Source of the DNA: Polydactylus sextarius
Taxonomy: Eukaryota; Chordata; Actinopteri; Polynemidae
Reading direction: 5' to 3'
Length of the DNA: 64,000 bases
Assembly: GCA_016801845.1 (NCBI GenBank)
Contig: CM028931.1
Span: 23,542,802 to 23,606,801, forward strand
Both the position numbers and the translations under genes were made by a program. The number at the start of each line of letters is the position of its first letter. Position 1 is the first letter of the stretch. The notes under the pieces are model-generated. The model did not search any database. It was given only the letters and a program-made list of their open reading frames with translations, and was not told the DNA's origin. Shown in pieces: positions 1 through 12,170 of this stretch.

Positions 1-1563
1 GAGCTAGCAGCTCTGACAAAAGAAAGAAAGAGCGAATTAGCATTAGCATTAGCATTACAGCTACCAAGTGCCGTAATTATCACCGGCTTAATTCTGAAAC
101 TATGGTCGAGTGCCACAGTCTCGCCAATGTATGGGAAAAACCACCTGAAGCAATTCGAATAAGGGAATAAGGGTGAAGAATTGCTCTCACCATCTTCAGC
201 TACCGCCTCTACCATCTCTCCTAACTGACTGACTGCAGGAAAGTGACAGTTTCAGGCTTACAAATGCAGCTTTCACGTCGGAGGTCAACGCGCACGGGAA
301 GTAAACGAACTCGCGCCGCTTGAGTTTGCAAAATTCGCCAAACAATGGCAAATTTATCACCACCTGGCGTCCGCTGCAACCGAAAGGTGAGCTTTTCATA
401 GATGTCACATAACGCTACATATGGCGCGCAAAACATACGAGCCAGCCAGAGGCTTTTTTTTTTTTTCTCAAAGGGAACCCGACTGCATGAGAGGCTTTAG
501 TGTTCGAGCTAGCGGCTCTGACAGCACTGGCCCTCGACAAAAGAAAGAAAGAGAAGAGGGAGGGATGGAGACAGAGTGTGCATACTGACATCCTCCCAGC
601 TGGCCCTGGTCATTGATGAGCCCCGGTTCCCCTTGGGAGCCAGAGATGGCACGACTCAAGAATGGAGCCTTTCTTCTTCCCAAGCCTCAGCCCGCCCCTT
701 ACACCTCAACCCCTTCACCCACCCTTCCACCAGAATGGCCAACTCCTACACCTCACCCTGTCTCACCACCTCCACCCCCTCCTCTGCCGGCAAATTCCCC
801 TTCAAAACCTCTCAAACTAGGGCACCGAGGCCAACCTAGAGCTCCCCTCCCTGCTCGCTTATCCACCCTCTGCTCTGTTGAACCGTGTCTGCACTTGGCT
901 GGCTTGCCAGCCCACACACACACACACGCCAGCAGACGCACTCAGATACACACACACACAGCTGACATCACAGGCTGCGTGGATGTCAGGATGTATCCAT
1001 CAGGCTGACCTTCCCTTAGCTTGGCTCCAGACGGGAGACTGATGGATCCCTGGAACCCTACAGCATTTACACAACACAAACACACACACACACACAGGTC
1101 AGCCAGTCCGTGGTAATGGGTTTGATCTCTTTTCCTTTCCATTTCAAAGACTTCATCATTGGCCCTTGTGTAACTATGTTTTATTCAATAGGCAGTCGGT
1201 TATAAATAAAAAGCAGCATGTACGCTGGAGGTAAATAAGATCTTACACTAGCTATAAATGAAAGCAGCGCGCAGCAACATAAGAGATGGCCGTCCGGTGA
1301 TAACAGGAAAAAGCACTTCATGAGAAAAGAGCCGGCCATTAACTTCCTCTCCTCTTTTCCTAGGTCCACCTTGCGTTTTCCCCTCCTCTCTCCATCCCAC
1401 GCTCTGCACCGGTCTAGTGTAAAAGGCTCGGGTTGATGCCACGAATGTCTCCCTTCCTCCACCCCCACAACCCCCGGGGGTATTCATCACCATATTTGTG
1501 CTCTGAAAAGGTTCCTCCTCCTTCGGCCTCTTTGAAGATGCACCAAAGAGAAGCACTTTTATA

Positions 1564-1567
<4 letters not shown>

Positions 1568-1607
<40 letters not shown>
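1568..1607. repeat. (AT)n microsatellite
   Basis: Uninterrupted TA dinucleotides. Confidence 0.97.
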
Positions 1608-1608
<1 letters not shown>

Positions 1609-3243
1609 CACAGTGGTCACTGACTGTGAAATCAATGTGCGGAGTTACATTCCGTGCCAAGCACCTGTGGCTTCCAAAAAAAACCCCATCTGACTTATAC
1701 CGCCTCACTTCTCCCAGCTCCCATCGAATCAGAGTATGAGCCAGGCATGTAAATGCAAATTTACATAAACAGGAATGTAGATGGTATTTAAAGTAATGGC
1801 CTGAATGTTCTCGGTGGCTGACAGGTGAAAAGTAGCAGCGCGCTAGGGGGGTGAGGGGCGTGGGTATGACATCCGGATGAGACGAATTTTTCCACGGAAT
1901 CCTTGAGAAAATGATGTCTCGCTGGCTAAGCAGGGGCGACATTCCTGGTGTTCAAGGTTCTGAAAACAGGCCTCCCTCTCCCCTCAAATCTTTGTTTCTT
2001 TCTCTCGGGGAAAAATTCACAGCAAACACTCCGACAAGGCTGCCACTGTTTTAGCCGTTAAAGTCTGTGACAGGATGTTAGGCATCGACGCACGTACATA
2101 TTAACTCGATAACTGAAAACTCGTCCACTAATTGGAAGGTTGGCGGTTTAATTCCCAAGGTACCGAGCCCCGAGTTGCCCCCGATGGCTGTTTAGCTGAT
2201 TAGCTAGAAAGGCACATCGGCTAAAAGTGTGACAAGCTAAAACTGTAGCGTCTGCTGAAGTCAACAAATGGCTAAAAAAAAAAAAATCCATTTACCATTT
2301 AATGCAAATTATAAGTCATAGCTCCATGAGAAGTACAGCTCAACTCAGAAGGGAATTAAATGTGACTGAGAGCTGACAAAGACATAAAGGCCCCAACACT
2401 GTTACCCACATGGAGCATGTGGTAGAGTCGATATTAGCACACAGGATATGCTGCATCCTCTATCAAACCTTCACTCTGTGGCTTTTAAACACTGACAAAC
2501 AAACATTTCCCTGCTGTAGCGAAACATTTTCTGTTACATAGCGTCTACCCTCCCTCCTTTGGAGAAGGAGCTTAAAAAAAAAAAAAAAAAAGCCCTTTTT
2601 TCCATTCACTTTCTTGTCATTTTCCTCCTCAAAAATCTTCCATTAGCAAAGCTACAATCTACAAAACCCAAACAATGAGTGCTGCTCAATTGTTCATTTC
2701 GATGTCTGCGCAGCGCTTCATTGTTCCCGCTTGGTAATTACCTCTTTCCTGTGGTTATTATTATTCTCCAGCATGTGGCTGTTGCTATCAGTAACACATC
2801 TAATTTTCACCTGTAACCAGCGGCTCTAGCTCTAGCTCGCTCCCTTTAGTACAATTTAAAACCCCCAACCTTTTGGCACTTGACGCAGGGTTTTGAAGAC
2901 TCCCGTCGATGATGTCGTTAGATAGAGATAGAGATGAAGATACACAACAACAGAAGACGGAGCTTCTCCTGCGTCTTCTCTAGATGTATTTGTGATCAGT
3001 AAATGATGAGTATCTGTCACAGTGATGATCTGTGTCTGGAGAGAAGACATAGGCGACGCCAAGAGGGAGCCTCCAGTCTCAAGCCCTATTAGGCAGCTCT
3101 AGGAGCCATCGGCCAGATTCAGACCCAACCCCGAGGCATGTGCCGCTCCGCTGTGTCAAACCTGACTCGCCATGAAAATCAGACTTTAGAGGAATCTGTC
3201 AATAATAAAAGTTGAAGCCGGTAATTGATATCCCATACTGCCA

Positions 3244-3245
<2 letters not shown>

Positions 3246-3279
<34 letters not shown>
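3246..3279. repeat. (AT)n microsatellite
   Basis: Uninterrupted TA dinucleotides. Confidence 0.97.
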
Positions 3280-3282
<3 letters not shown>

Positions 3283-3778
3283 TCACAAGAGAAAACAGAG
3301 ACAAGTTTCTTGGAAAGTATTAAATTGCCACTGCTGAGCATTCAGAATGCCATCGCACCGCGTTAGTCACTTCTTCTCCACTCTCAGAGCAAGCCCAGAG
3401 GAAAAATGTGGGTCACTCAAGGGGCTAGCTAGGAGAGAAGCTCCGCTACTTGCAGACGCATTTATAATGCAGTCATTCAGTCAAGGAGCCTAACCATCTG
3501 ATAAGACTGTCACCAGGACCGAGACGTTTAACAAAACAGACAAGAAGACTGCAAATTCAGGCATGTACCGAATCCACAATTTTAGTTCAAATTTGGCCAA
3601 ATTTTGGCCTTTTTGGGCGTTTTCGGTTGCCCTAAGTACCCTCGCCCTACGCATGTCGACACAATGACAGGACAGTAGTAACGTAAGTGTACGATTCAAA
3701 CGCAGTAGAAAGTGAAAACAGAACCCTTGAGCAGAACAAGTATCGGTTGCCCGTAATTAAACTGACCGAAGAAGGAGA

Positions 3779-3904
3779 TTCAAGATGATTTGCAATGCCG
3801 ATTTGTCTCGGCGAGGCGAGGGACTTAAAGAAAACACATGATCGCCACTGTTAAAACATTTGCGTATGAAGCATCCGGCTTGGTACGAGTCGTGCGTGAC
3901 GGTG
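3779..3904 (+). pseudogene. decayed hAT transposase BED zinc-finger fragment
   Basis: The frame with TGC at 3791 reads FKMICNADLSRRGEGLKENT, then a stop (TGA), then SPLLKHLRMKHPAWYESCVT. The ICNADLS followed by LLKHLRMKHP pattern matches the second half of the BED-type zinc finger at the N-terminus of many hAT transposases (Cys, then His-x(4)-His-Pro). The first expected Cys is missing and the frame is interrupted, so it is dead. Adjacent sequence (3,940-4,030, rich in TCGG/CCGAAT) may be terminal or internal sequence of the same element. No other transposase motif is seen. Confidence 0.5.
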
Positions 3905-5339
3905 GTTAGTGGGTCCCTGGGTAGCAACAAGCGGCACAAACAGTGGCCCAAATAGGAGCGGGATTCGGAATTCGGCCGAATCGGTATCCGGCAAAACACC
4001 CCAAAAAATTAGGATCGGGTGCAATCCGACGCAAATTAGATCGTATGAGTTTGGCTCCATCTGAGGTTGACGCACAATCAAAAAAAAGAGACAGACTATT
4101 TGTCTGGAGCTGTGGAAGCCACAACAACAATCCAGCTTGGTCGGACCAGTGGAGCCATATGGACTTGTGGTAAAACAACAGATGCCAAAAAATCCATTTG
4201 AAATGCGAAGTCTGAGAACATATATCCGGGAGCCGTAAGTGCGGGTGGGGATGGGGGCGCCTCAACCATCATCGTAATGACATACGTCTCCTGCCATTCA
4301 ATACACACAAACACGCACGCAGTTCCAATCATAAATGCTGCTCTGGTTGACTAGTTCCTTATTTCTGGGGCAAGTGATAGAGCACATGGGGGAGACATTT
4401 GCAACGCAGAATGAAAAATCCCCCTTGCACTTTACCCCCACCCTGGCATGCACTGACATACAGTACATGCACTACATTTTTCTACCTCCATCCAACCCCC
4501 CACCCGCCGCCTCTCTCTCTACCACTATCCCTTGTCTGTCTACCCTCTTCCTTCCTCCCACCCAGTGGGGCAGTAATACCATCCTAATCAAATTCTGCTG
4601 TGTGACATGAATTCTCGGTGCCCGAGGCTTACCGCTGCCTCACAACAAGCTACAGGGCCACGGAGAGCTGTAACTAAACCTCACTCAGGTCCGTCTCTCT
4701 CCCGGATGTGATTCCCCCGCCTCACTGTCTGTCCGCGGACAGTCCAACTGTCTTCTTTGTTGCTACGTATGAGTGTTTTAGTGATCCCCTGGAGTGCACC
4801 AGACTCCTGCTTAATTGGAGAAGTGGACAGGACAGAGTCAGCCAGAGGTGGTCAGACATTAATCCAACACAATGACCGATCCCCCCTCCCAACACACACA
4901 CACACACACACACACCTCCCTGGCCTTCTATCACGATTAGCATCACACACACGTGACAGCTATCGCATTAGCATTGAAGAAAAACACACTCGCGCATGCA
5001 CACGTGTTCAACAGCGTCCTCCGGGAGTCTTCCGTCTCCACTTGTGTCCCAGAGTGTTTCCTCCCCTGCTGCGCCTTCAGACGCTCTCAACGCTGTTGGT
5101 CACGCTGCATTCTTTATTGACAAGAATTAGGAATGTCATCACAACGGCGGGATTATTAAGGTTTTGTAGAGGAATCTGGAAAAATAGGCCGTTGCCTCAT
5201 GGTCTCGTTGGAGGCCAGACGCCTCTCTGAGACCGATTGTGTAAAGTGTGGTTTTTATTAGTGAGTGAGGGACAGTCAGACTCACTATTGTAAAGAGAAT
5301 AAACCTTGTTATAAAGGGGATATCTACATATTAGTGCCC

Positions 5340-5361
5340 ATAATCTTTTAATATACCACTA

Positions 5362-5401
<40 letters not shown>

Positions 5402-5810
5402 GATGAAAAAATAAATAGAAAAATAAAAATATATATATATATTTGGAAAAACAATTAAATATTTTTGTAAAAAATATATAAAAAAATAAATAAAAATGTC
5501 AATAAATATATAATATATTTAATATATATTAAATATAAATAGAACAAACAATATAAAAAGAAAATCAAACAAAAAGTAAAATTTCCAATTCTCAAAAAAT
5601 AATCCTATTTAAAAAAAATAAAATAAAATTGAATAAAAATTGAAACCAATCACATAATAAAATAAATAAATAAATAAAATACAACTGGGAAGTCAACTTA
5701 AACTCAACCTCTAGAAAAAAAAATACATAGAAAAAAACTAAATAATTTTTAAAAATTGACTTATAAATAAATCCTAATCTCAACTAAGACCTAACAACTG
5801 ACAGTAAATC
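5340..5810. repeat. AT-rich low-complexity stretch
   Basis: It contains an AT dinucleotide run (5368-5394), then A/T-dominated sequence with AAATAAATAAAT patterns. No gene or element recognised. Confidence 0.8.
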
Positions 5811-6400
5811 TCAGTAATTCTGAGCCGCGTGTGAATCAAAATTATGTCTGTCACCTTTAATCATTGTTCATTTGTATTTATAACGTCCCTGCTTTTGCTG
5901 CCCCTTTTCTTACAGCAGGTAATAATAATAATAATAATATTAATAATAATAAGACATGTCTCCAGAAACAATCAGTCACAACGGCAGGTAATTAATTTGT
6001 CCAAGCGGTCGCCTGTAAATACAGTTGCAGTTAATCACCTCTCGGTGACAATAGCCCACGTTGCTTTTCTTCCTCCAACATATAGAGATAATTTTCTCTC
6101 TGTCCCGCTTCGTGACGAACAGCGAAGGCATTTAATATGACATACATTGTGTACGGAGGGTGAACAATTACAGCGCGGCGGCAATCAATACGGCATTATC
6201 CTTTTTTTTTTCGCGCGTAGCCGTGCTTGAAGATTAAATCATGATCGACGAAACGGCGTTGTTACTTCGCCCGTCGACGTCTCACTCAGGGAGACGATGG
6301 ACGATGATGACTTTAGTTAAATAGTAATAATAGAAAACGGAAAAATAAGAAAGTTTCTATATATCTATTAAGGTAAGAAACAAGTCAAAAGGGGAAAATA

Positions 6401-7720
6401 CATTGGTTGAAGTAATGTCGAGTTTGACCGTCTTCTGTTTTCACAGCCAAATAGTTAACAATGAAAGTGAATGGGGCAGCCGGCCAAACGTATCTAAATC
6501 ATAATTTTTTAACCACTAATAAAGTTCAAAATATGACTTCACTTCAGCAGTAGCATGAACAGGGTCCCTACGCATAAACTGAAGTATTGATAAATTAACA
6601 AGGAAAATGATGAATCTGCTGATCAGGTACAACATGAAGGGTGTTTCAGATCAGCGCATTCTTTGTTTTCCTCACTCTTCACGGACACATCAGCTGGTTG
6701 TTCGAGAAAACGATGAATCTGATGATCTGGAACACCCTTTGTCACCCATTATTATAAAAACAAGACACTGACATTTTAACACTAATAAAGCTCAAAATAA
6801 CACTTCACTTCAGCAATAGCATGAATACCATCCCTACACATAAACTGAAGTACTGATAACTTAGTAAGTGTACTGAGAGTTTATTAAAAAAGTCTGTTTT
6901 ACAACTGGTTAAAAAATTAAACAGCCAACAGTGAACATAAATGGGGCCACCGGCCGAATATATCTAAATTGCCATTTTTAACCACTAATAAAGCTCAAAA
7001 TATCACTCAACCCAGGGTCTTGTTTTCATAACGACCGGTGATAAAGGGTGTTCCAGATCAGCAGATTCATCATTTTCCTGAAAAACAGGCCAATGTACCC
7101 GTGAATCTGCTGATCTGAACACCTTCATTGCTAACAAATTGACAATATTGTTGTAAATATTTTTTTAATCTTCTGATCTGCAACAACATGAAGGGTGTTC
7201 CAGATCAGCAGATTCAACATATTCCTCTCTCCTCACAGACACATCGGCCTGTTGTTTAGGAAAATGATGAATCTGCTGATCTGGAACACCCTTCATCACC
7301 AGTTGTCTTGTAAAACAGTCTTTTTAATAAACTCTCGGTTCACTTACTAAGTTATCAGTACTTCAGTTTATGTGTAGGGACCCTTAAGTGCTTAAGTGAA
7401 GTGATATTAAAATGACAATTTAGATACGTTTGGCTGGCTGCCCCATTTACTTTCATTGTTAACAGTACACTTACTAAGTTATCAGTACTTCAGTTTATGT
7501 GTAGGGACCCTATTCATGCTACTGCTGAAGTGAAGTGATATTTTGAGCTTTATTAGTGGTTAAAAATAGCAATTTAGATACATTTGGCTGGCTGCCCCAT
7601 TTACTTTCATTGTTAGCTTTTTGGATGTAAAAAGAAAAGACGGTCAAACTCGATATTACTTCAACCAACGTAATGAATCTTGAGTTTGACATGTTTTTGT
7701 GGTGACATAGACCCTGGGTT
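6401..7720. mobile_element. palindromic fold-back MITE-like element (copy 1)
   Basis: The outer arms are complementary: TGAAGTAATGTCGAGTTTGA near 6410 is repeated in inverted form as TCAAACTCGATATTACTTCA near 7650. Inside, blocks containing AATGGGGCAGCC, ACCACTAATAAAGCTCAAAA and AGCAGTAGCATGAA recur in direct and inverted orientation, and several hairpins are built on GATCAGCAGATTCATCATTT. The right edge carries ACCCTGGGTT, the same end as the copy at 61.8-62.7 kb. There is no coding capacity, consistent with a non-autonomous element or a nest of several. The superfamily was not determined. Confidence 0.65.
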
Positions 7721-7991
7721 CAAATTACTCGTATACTTGAACACCTGATAGTAGAGATTGTTGTTCATGGGAGTCGTCATTAGACTCATTGTTCTGTCTT
7801 TTTTTTTTTTTTTTGTACCAGGGAGCGGATGACAAATATCTCTGTCATCACGGTTCATGTGAGATAAAAAACATTCCACGCAGATATTCGTGTCCTGTGA
7901 CAGCTCCGTAACTGATGGTTACAAGTCCATAACCAGGTGTTTTCCTGTCTTAGCTTACTTTGCCTGGAGGGAAGAACCTCCCTTTACACTG

Positions 7992-8030
<39 letters not shown>
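7992..8030. repeat. (AC)n microsatellite
   Basis: About 19 uninterrupted AC units. Confidence 0.97.
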
Positions 8031-8034
<4 letters not shown>

Positions 8035-8394
8035 CAAAGACATTCTGTTTCTGAACATTTGCTTTTGTTGTGCACAGATCAGTGTTGTGTAGTAACAAGG
8101 TAATAATACTTCACTACGGTACAACATTAACGCTGCGTTATATAGAACATGAAGTGATGTAAAGATTATTTATTACACTTTTACATTGATCATGTCAAAC
8201 CTTTGATGGTCTCTAACGTCCAACGAGTCTTCATTTATGTTACCGAGTCTCTGATCACATCACTGTTGTTCACTACTGAAGTATGTTTTAGGACAATCTG
8301 TACTTGAACTTTTACTTACATCACTGAAGTACATTTACTTATAGATTTCTTGGCATACTGAAGTACAGTAAATACTAGATACTTTAAGACATAC

Positions 8395-9060
8395 TTCTAC
8401 TCTAATACGTGTACGTGTACTCTAGTGTGTGTACTTCTACTTTAGTGTCTGTACTTGTACTCTAGCATGTATACTTGTACTCTAGTGTGTGTACTTCTAC
8501 TTTAGTGTGTGTACTTCTACTCTAGTATGTGTACTTCTACTGTAGTGTGTGTACTTCTACTCTAGTGTGTGTACTTCTACTTTAGTTTGTGTACTTCTAC
8601 TGTAGTGTGTGTACTTCTACTCTAGTGTGTGTACTTCTACTTTAGTTTGTGTACTTCTACTGTAGTGTGTGTACTTCTACTGTAGTGTGTGTACTTCTAC
8701 TCTAATATGTGTACTTGTACTCTAGTGTCTGTACTTCAACTCTAGTATGTGTACTTCTACTCTAGTACACGTACTTGTACTCTAGTGTCTACACATCTAC
8801 TTTAGTATGTGTCCTTTAACTCTAGTATACTTGTACTTGTACTCTAGTATGTGTACTTGTACTCTAGTATGTGTACTTGTGCTCTAGTATGTGTACTTGT
8901 GCTCTAGTATGTGTACTTTAACTCTAGTATACTTGTACTTGTACTCTAGTATGTGTACTTGTGCTCTAGTATGTGTACTTGTGCTCTAGTATGTGTACTT
9001 GTACTCTAGTATGTGTACTTGTACTCTAGTATGTGTACTTGTGCTCTAGTATGTGTACTT
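8395..9060 (+). repeat. 20-bp satellite array, first locus
   Basis: About 33 units with consensus near GTACTTCTACTCTAGTGTGT. Bases 8401-8820 are in near-perfect 20-bp register, followed by a variant block with TTGTACTTGTACTCTAGTAT units. It is the same family and orientation as the array at 58.68-59.35 kb and the reverse complement of the array at 57.0-58.03 kb. Confidence 0.9.
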
Positions 9061-9140
9061 GCTGCTACAGATCTCCTAAAGTCCAACAGCGACTCAGTGT
9101 TTAACGAACAGAGCCGTGACCTCTCAGACACCCCCGACAC

Positions 9141-9340
9141 GACCAATCAGATCCCTCTTCTCGACAAGAAGGGCTCCGTTATTGGTCGTCGGGCGGGAAA
9201 CATGAGCAGCTGGGATTCGAGTGGCGGGAAAAACGCTGGGTAGAGAGAAAGAGAGAGAGCGAGGAGAGAGGAGGGGGGTGATGAGGGAGCGGCGCTATAG
9301 CGACAACACCTATATAAACTTCCATCGACCCTCGGCCCAG
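9141..9340 (+). promoter_or_regulatory. promoter-like island with CCAAT, E2F-like and TATA motifs
   Basis: In order on the plus strand: ACCAATCAG (CCAAT at 9143-9147), inverted CCAAT (ATTGG at 9181-9185), GGGCGGGAAA (9191-9200), GGCGGGAAA (9223-9231), a GA-rich tract (~9243-9290) and TATATAAA (9311-9318). Paired CCAAT boxes with E2F-type GGCGGGAAA sites are typical of S-phase and cell-cycle gene promoters, and the TATA box would predict a start near 9340. The island is GC- and CpG-rich and sits between a 20-bp satellite array and an A/T-rich desert. It lies inside presumed hipk2 intron 2, on the opposite strand. It could be the promoter of a nested gene, a retroposed promoter or a chance cluster. 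Confidence 0.4.
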
Positions 9341-9509
9341 AACGGGACCGGAAACGTGCCTGAAAACAACAAAAAGCCACCTGTCATCACCTCCTGACGG
9401 TCGCCGTGAACAAAGCTGCTCTCAGCTGTCTGGCAAAACCCCACCGATCCCCGAGGGAGCTAGCTCGTTGTAATCCGGTCCCGTCTCGCATTCCAGACGT
9501 CTCTGGCGA

Positions 9510-9680
9510 ATGAGTCGTACCAGAGTAGCTGCCCTGAAAAGTCTCAAACAGGAAATGAGTTCAAACGTTCTGGAGCGAGGCCTCGGCAGCGACCGGCGAA
9601 CGGCACGTCGTACACGTAAACGCAAACATGAATTACTAATATTTTTTATTATTATTATTTACTGCACCACCAGAAAATAA
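9510..9680 (+). CDS. short hypothetical ORF downstream of the promoter-like island
   Basis: The first ATG after the TATA box at 9311 opens a 56-codon frame beginning MSRTRVAALKSLKQEMSSNV, followed by an Arg/Lys-rich stretch ending RTRKRKHE and then a low-complexity Leu/Ile/Phe tail read from A/T-rich DNA. The GC-rich first 41 codons look more gene-like than the tail. A possible splice donor (C|GTAAAC at 9616) would remove the tail and leave about 35 codons as a first exon. The start context is weak (C at -3). I recognise no family. It may be a first exon of an unidentified gene, a relic, or non-coding. Confidence 0.2.
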   Translation: MSRTRVAALKSLKQEMSSNVLERGLGSDRRTARRTRKRKHELLIFFIIIIYCTTRK

Positions 9681-10600
9681 ATAAATATGAATATTAAAAA
9701 ATAAGCATAAAATAATAAAATGCTACTAGGCAAATTTAACTTTAACCCCGACGAATAAAAAAATAAAAAATATATGAAAAAAAGGATAAATATGAACCTA
9801 AAAAAATTTAGGAAATGAACATAAAAAAAAAAAAATAAAAAAATCTACAAATAAAATCTCTCTCATGAAAAATAACAGTGGTCAATTTAAAGACAAATAA
9901 GAGAAGAATGAAATTAGATAAGAAAAATAAATAAAATAAAAAGAAAAAAGAAATAAAAAAAAAAAAAAATTGACCCACGTTGTATTAAGGACAATTATAC
10001 CTAATCGAAATAATTATTTAATTCTATTAAAAACCACAACATCAACAACATGCACCTAAGCATGTAAATAAAGTAATAAAGTAAATAAGTAATAATAATA
10101 AATAAAAAATCTCTACACAGTTAAGCTTAAAATAATTCTAAAAAAATCCTTAAAAAAATAAATAAATAAATAAATAAACATTTTTAATAAATAAAAATTG
10201 CCTTTTTTTTTTTTTTTTTTTTAAAATAACATTTGACCTGTATGGTCTAAAGGAATAATTATGTCTAATCGAAATAAATACAAATTTAAATAAAAAATAT
10301 TGAATCAAAATTTTTCTTGCAACAATCATACATTTACCTACTACACTCTAAAAAATCCTTTAAAAAAATAGAAATGTAAAAAAATATTAAATTTAAAGAA
10401 AAATCTAAATTTAAAAAAAAAATTTCTACTGCACTGTAAAAAATCCTTTGAAAATACAAATATAAATAAAAAAAAATATCTAATCTTAAAAAAAAAACAA
10501 AAAAAACTACTACACTCTAAAAAGAAATATCCTTAAAAATGAACAAATAAAGTAAACAAGAATCATATTCAATTCTCTCTACAGGACGACAGCTGATATA
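9640..10600. repeat. A/T-rich low-complexity desert
   Basis: Almost entirely A and T with many AAATAAATAAA patterns and long A or T runs. CTACTACACTCTAAAAA-like segments recur several times between 10,330 and 10,520. Nothing coding. Confidence 0.8.
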
Positions 10601-10695
10601 TAAAAGAGTCTTTATTATGTAATATATAAGAGTAGGAGAATCCCTGGTTATGTCATCAGAGCATTATCTGTTGAACTCAGATTTCAATTATGTAT

Positions 10696-10728
<33 letters not shown>

Positions 10729-11554
10729 GTTACTATTCATTAAGGTGTGTTGTTGTTTCTTATTTCATCACCTCCAGATAAAGTCATGTCATATATCAGT
10801 CTAAACTGCATAGATGTCGGGCTATTTCCCTATCAGTAATAGAGAACCCCCCCACCATCTCCCATGAGAAGCAACTAACACACACACGTACGCAGCACAT
10901 CTCCGATGAGCTGACACAGAAAACTAGATTTATTAAGGGGAGGCTTGGAATGCGCGTGGGTGTGTAATTTCGCCGATGGACACAGGTTGTTGTGGACCAA
11001 AAAAAAACAAAAAAAAAAAAAACGCACAACAAAAACACAACCACCCCGCCACCCTTACAGTTCCCGTCTTATCTCTCCACATCCCCTTGAAACGTAACGC
11101 CCCCCCTGCCGGGAAAAAAAAAAATAAATCCCTGGTGTTCCACATGCCACTTTCAATTACTTCCACAAAGAGAGTCCGTTCTCCCCTCCCCAACCCTGAC
11201 CAAAAACGAAAAGATAGGAGCTCATTACTGAATTCCTCTCTACTCTCTCGGCTTTGAAATATAGATCAGGAGGCTTCGTCTGTCTGAGTGCCGGGGCCTC
11301 GGATGTACCACTTTGCCAACCGTGCCGACACCGGTCCAGAGCAGAGCGTCGTCTCCCGTCGGATTTAGCCTCTCCTCAGGTTTTAACAACCCCTGCAGCT
11401 TACCCCTTCTATCTCACCATTAGCCCCCACCTCCCCACCCCCCCTTTTATCTATCCACTAAACAGGCTCCTGAAGCCACGGATCTCTTAGCTTTAAAACC
11501 CACGAATGGGGTAAAAAAAAAAAAAAAAAAAAAAAATTCCAGCGTTGATAATCT

Positions 11555-12170
11555 GACAAGAAGTCGTCACAGGTCGCCATGTGAAAGACGACGCAACAAC
11601 GAGTGTCTGTGATGACCGAATGACGGCAAACAAACAAAGAGGGCATCTGCAGACTCGTTCGTTTTTTATTCGTTTACATTAATCCGAAGAGTCCTGTCAT
11701 CAGATGAATGGAAAACGTTAGCAAAGTGGCAAATAGCAGTCGCTAAGCTAACGCTAACGTTAGCGAACGTCATTGATTAACGATAATTTAAATGTGTAGA
11801 TTGTATGGCTGTATGAATGTAACAGTTTTATCAATTAAATCGCTAACTTTTTTTTGACCACTGCATCCTTGTCCTGGTGCATGCTGGGAAACCCCTATCG
11901 TCGCTTATGTCCATCGAGTTGCCAATTGCTAAAAAACTGACAACATATTCGTTTACATAAATCGGGAAAATCATGTTATCAGATGAATGGAAAATGTTAG
12001 CAAAGCAACAACCAGCGATTGCTAAGCTAACGCTAACATTAGCAAACCTTATTGATTCGCGGTCAACGATATGTTAGCTTAATAAGTTAAATATATCGAT
12101 TAGTTTATTTATTAAATCACTAACTTTTTTTGACTACTGCATCTTTGTCCTGGTGCATGCTGGGAATTAT
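11555..12170. mobile_element. Harbinger-like MITE interior, tandemly duplicated
   Basis: It shares AAACAAAGAGGGCATCTGCA, GCTAACGCTAACGTTAGC and TCCTGGTGCATGCTGGGAA with the complete element at 28.5-29.0 kb (opposite orientation). The block from TTCGTTTACAT to GCATGCTGGGAA occurs twice in succession (~11,665-11,891 and ~11,948-12,165). The terminal GGCCAATC repeats are not seen, so this is a truncated, internally duplicated copy. Confidence 0.55.

Noticed and set aside
613..1008. 131-codon proline-rich plus-strand frame
   Set aside because: Low-complexity CCT/CCA and CACACA sequence with no recognisable domain or splice context.
4757..5230. 157-codon plus-strand frame
   Set aside because: It contains an AC microsatellite and ordinary sequence, with no domain or conserved-looking segment.
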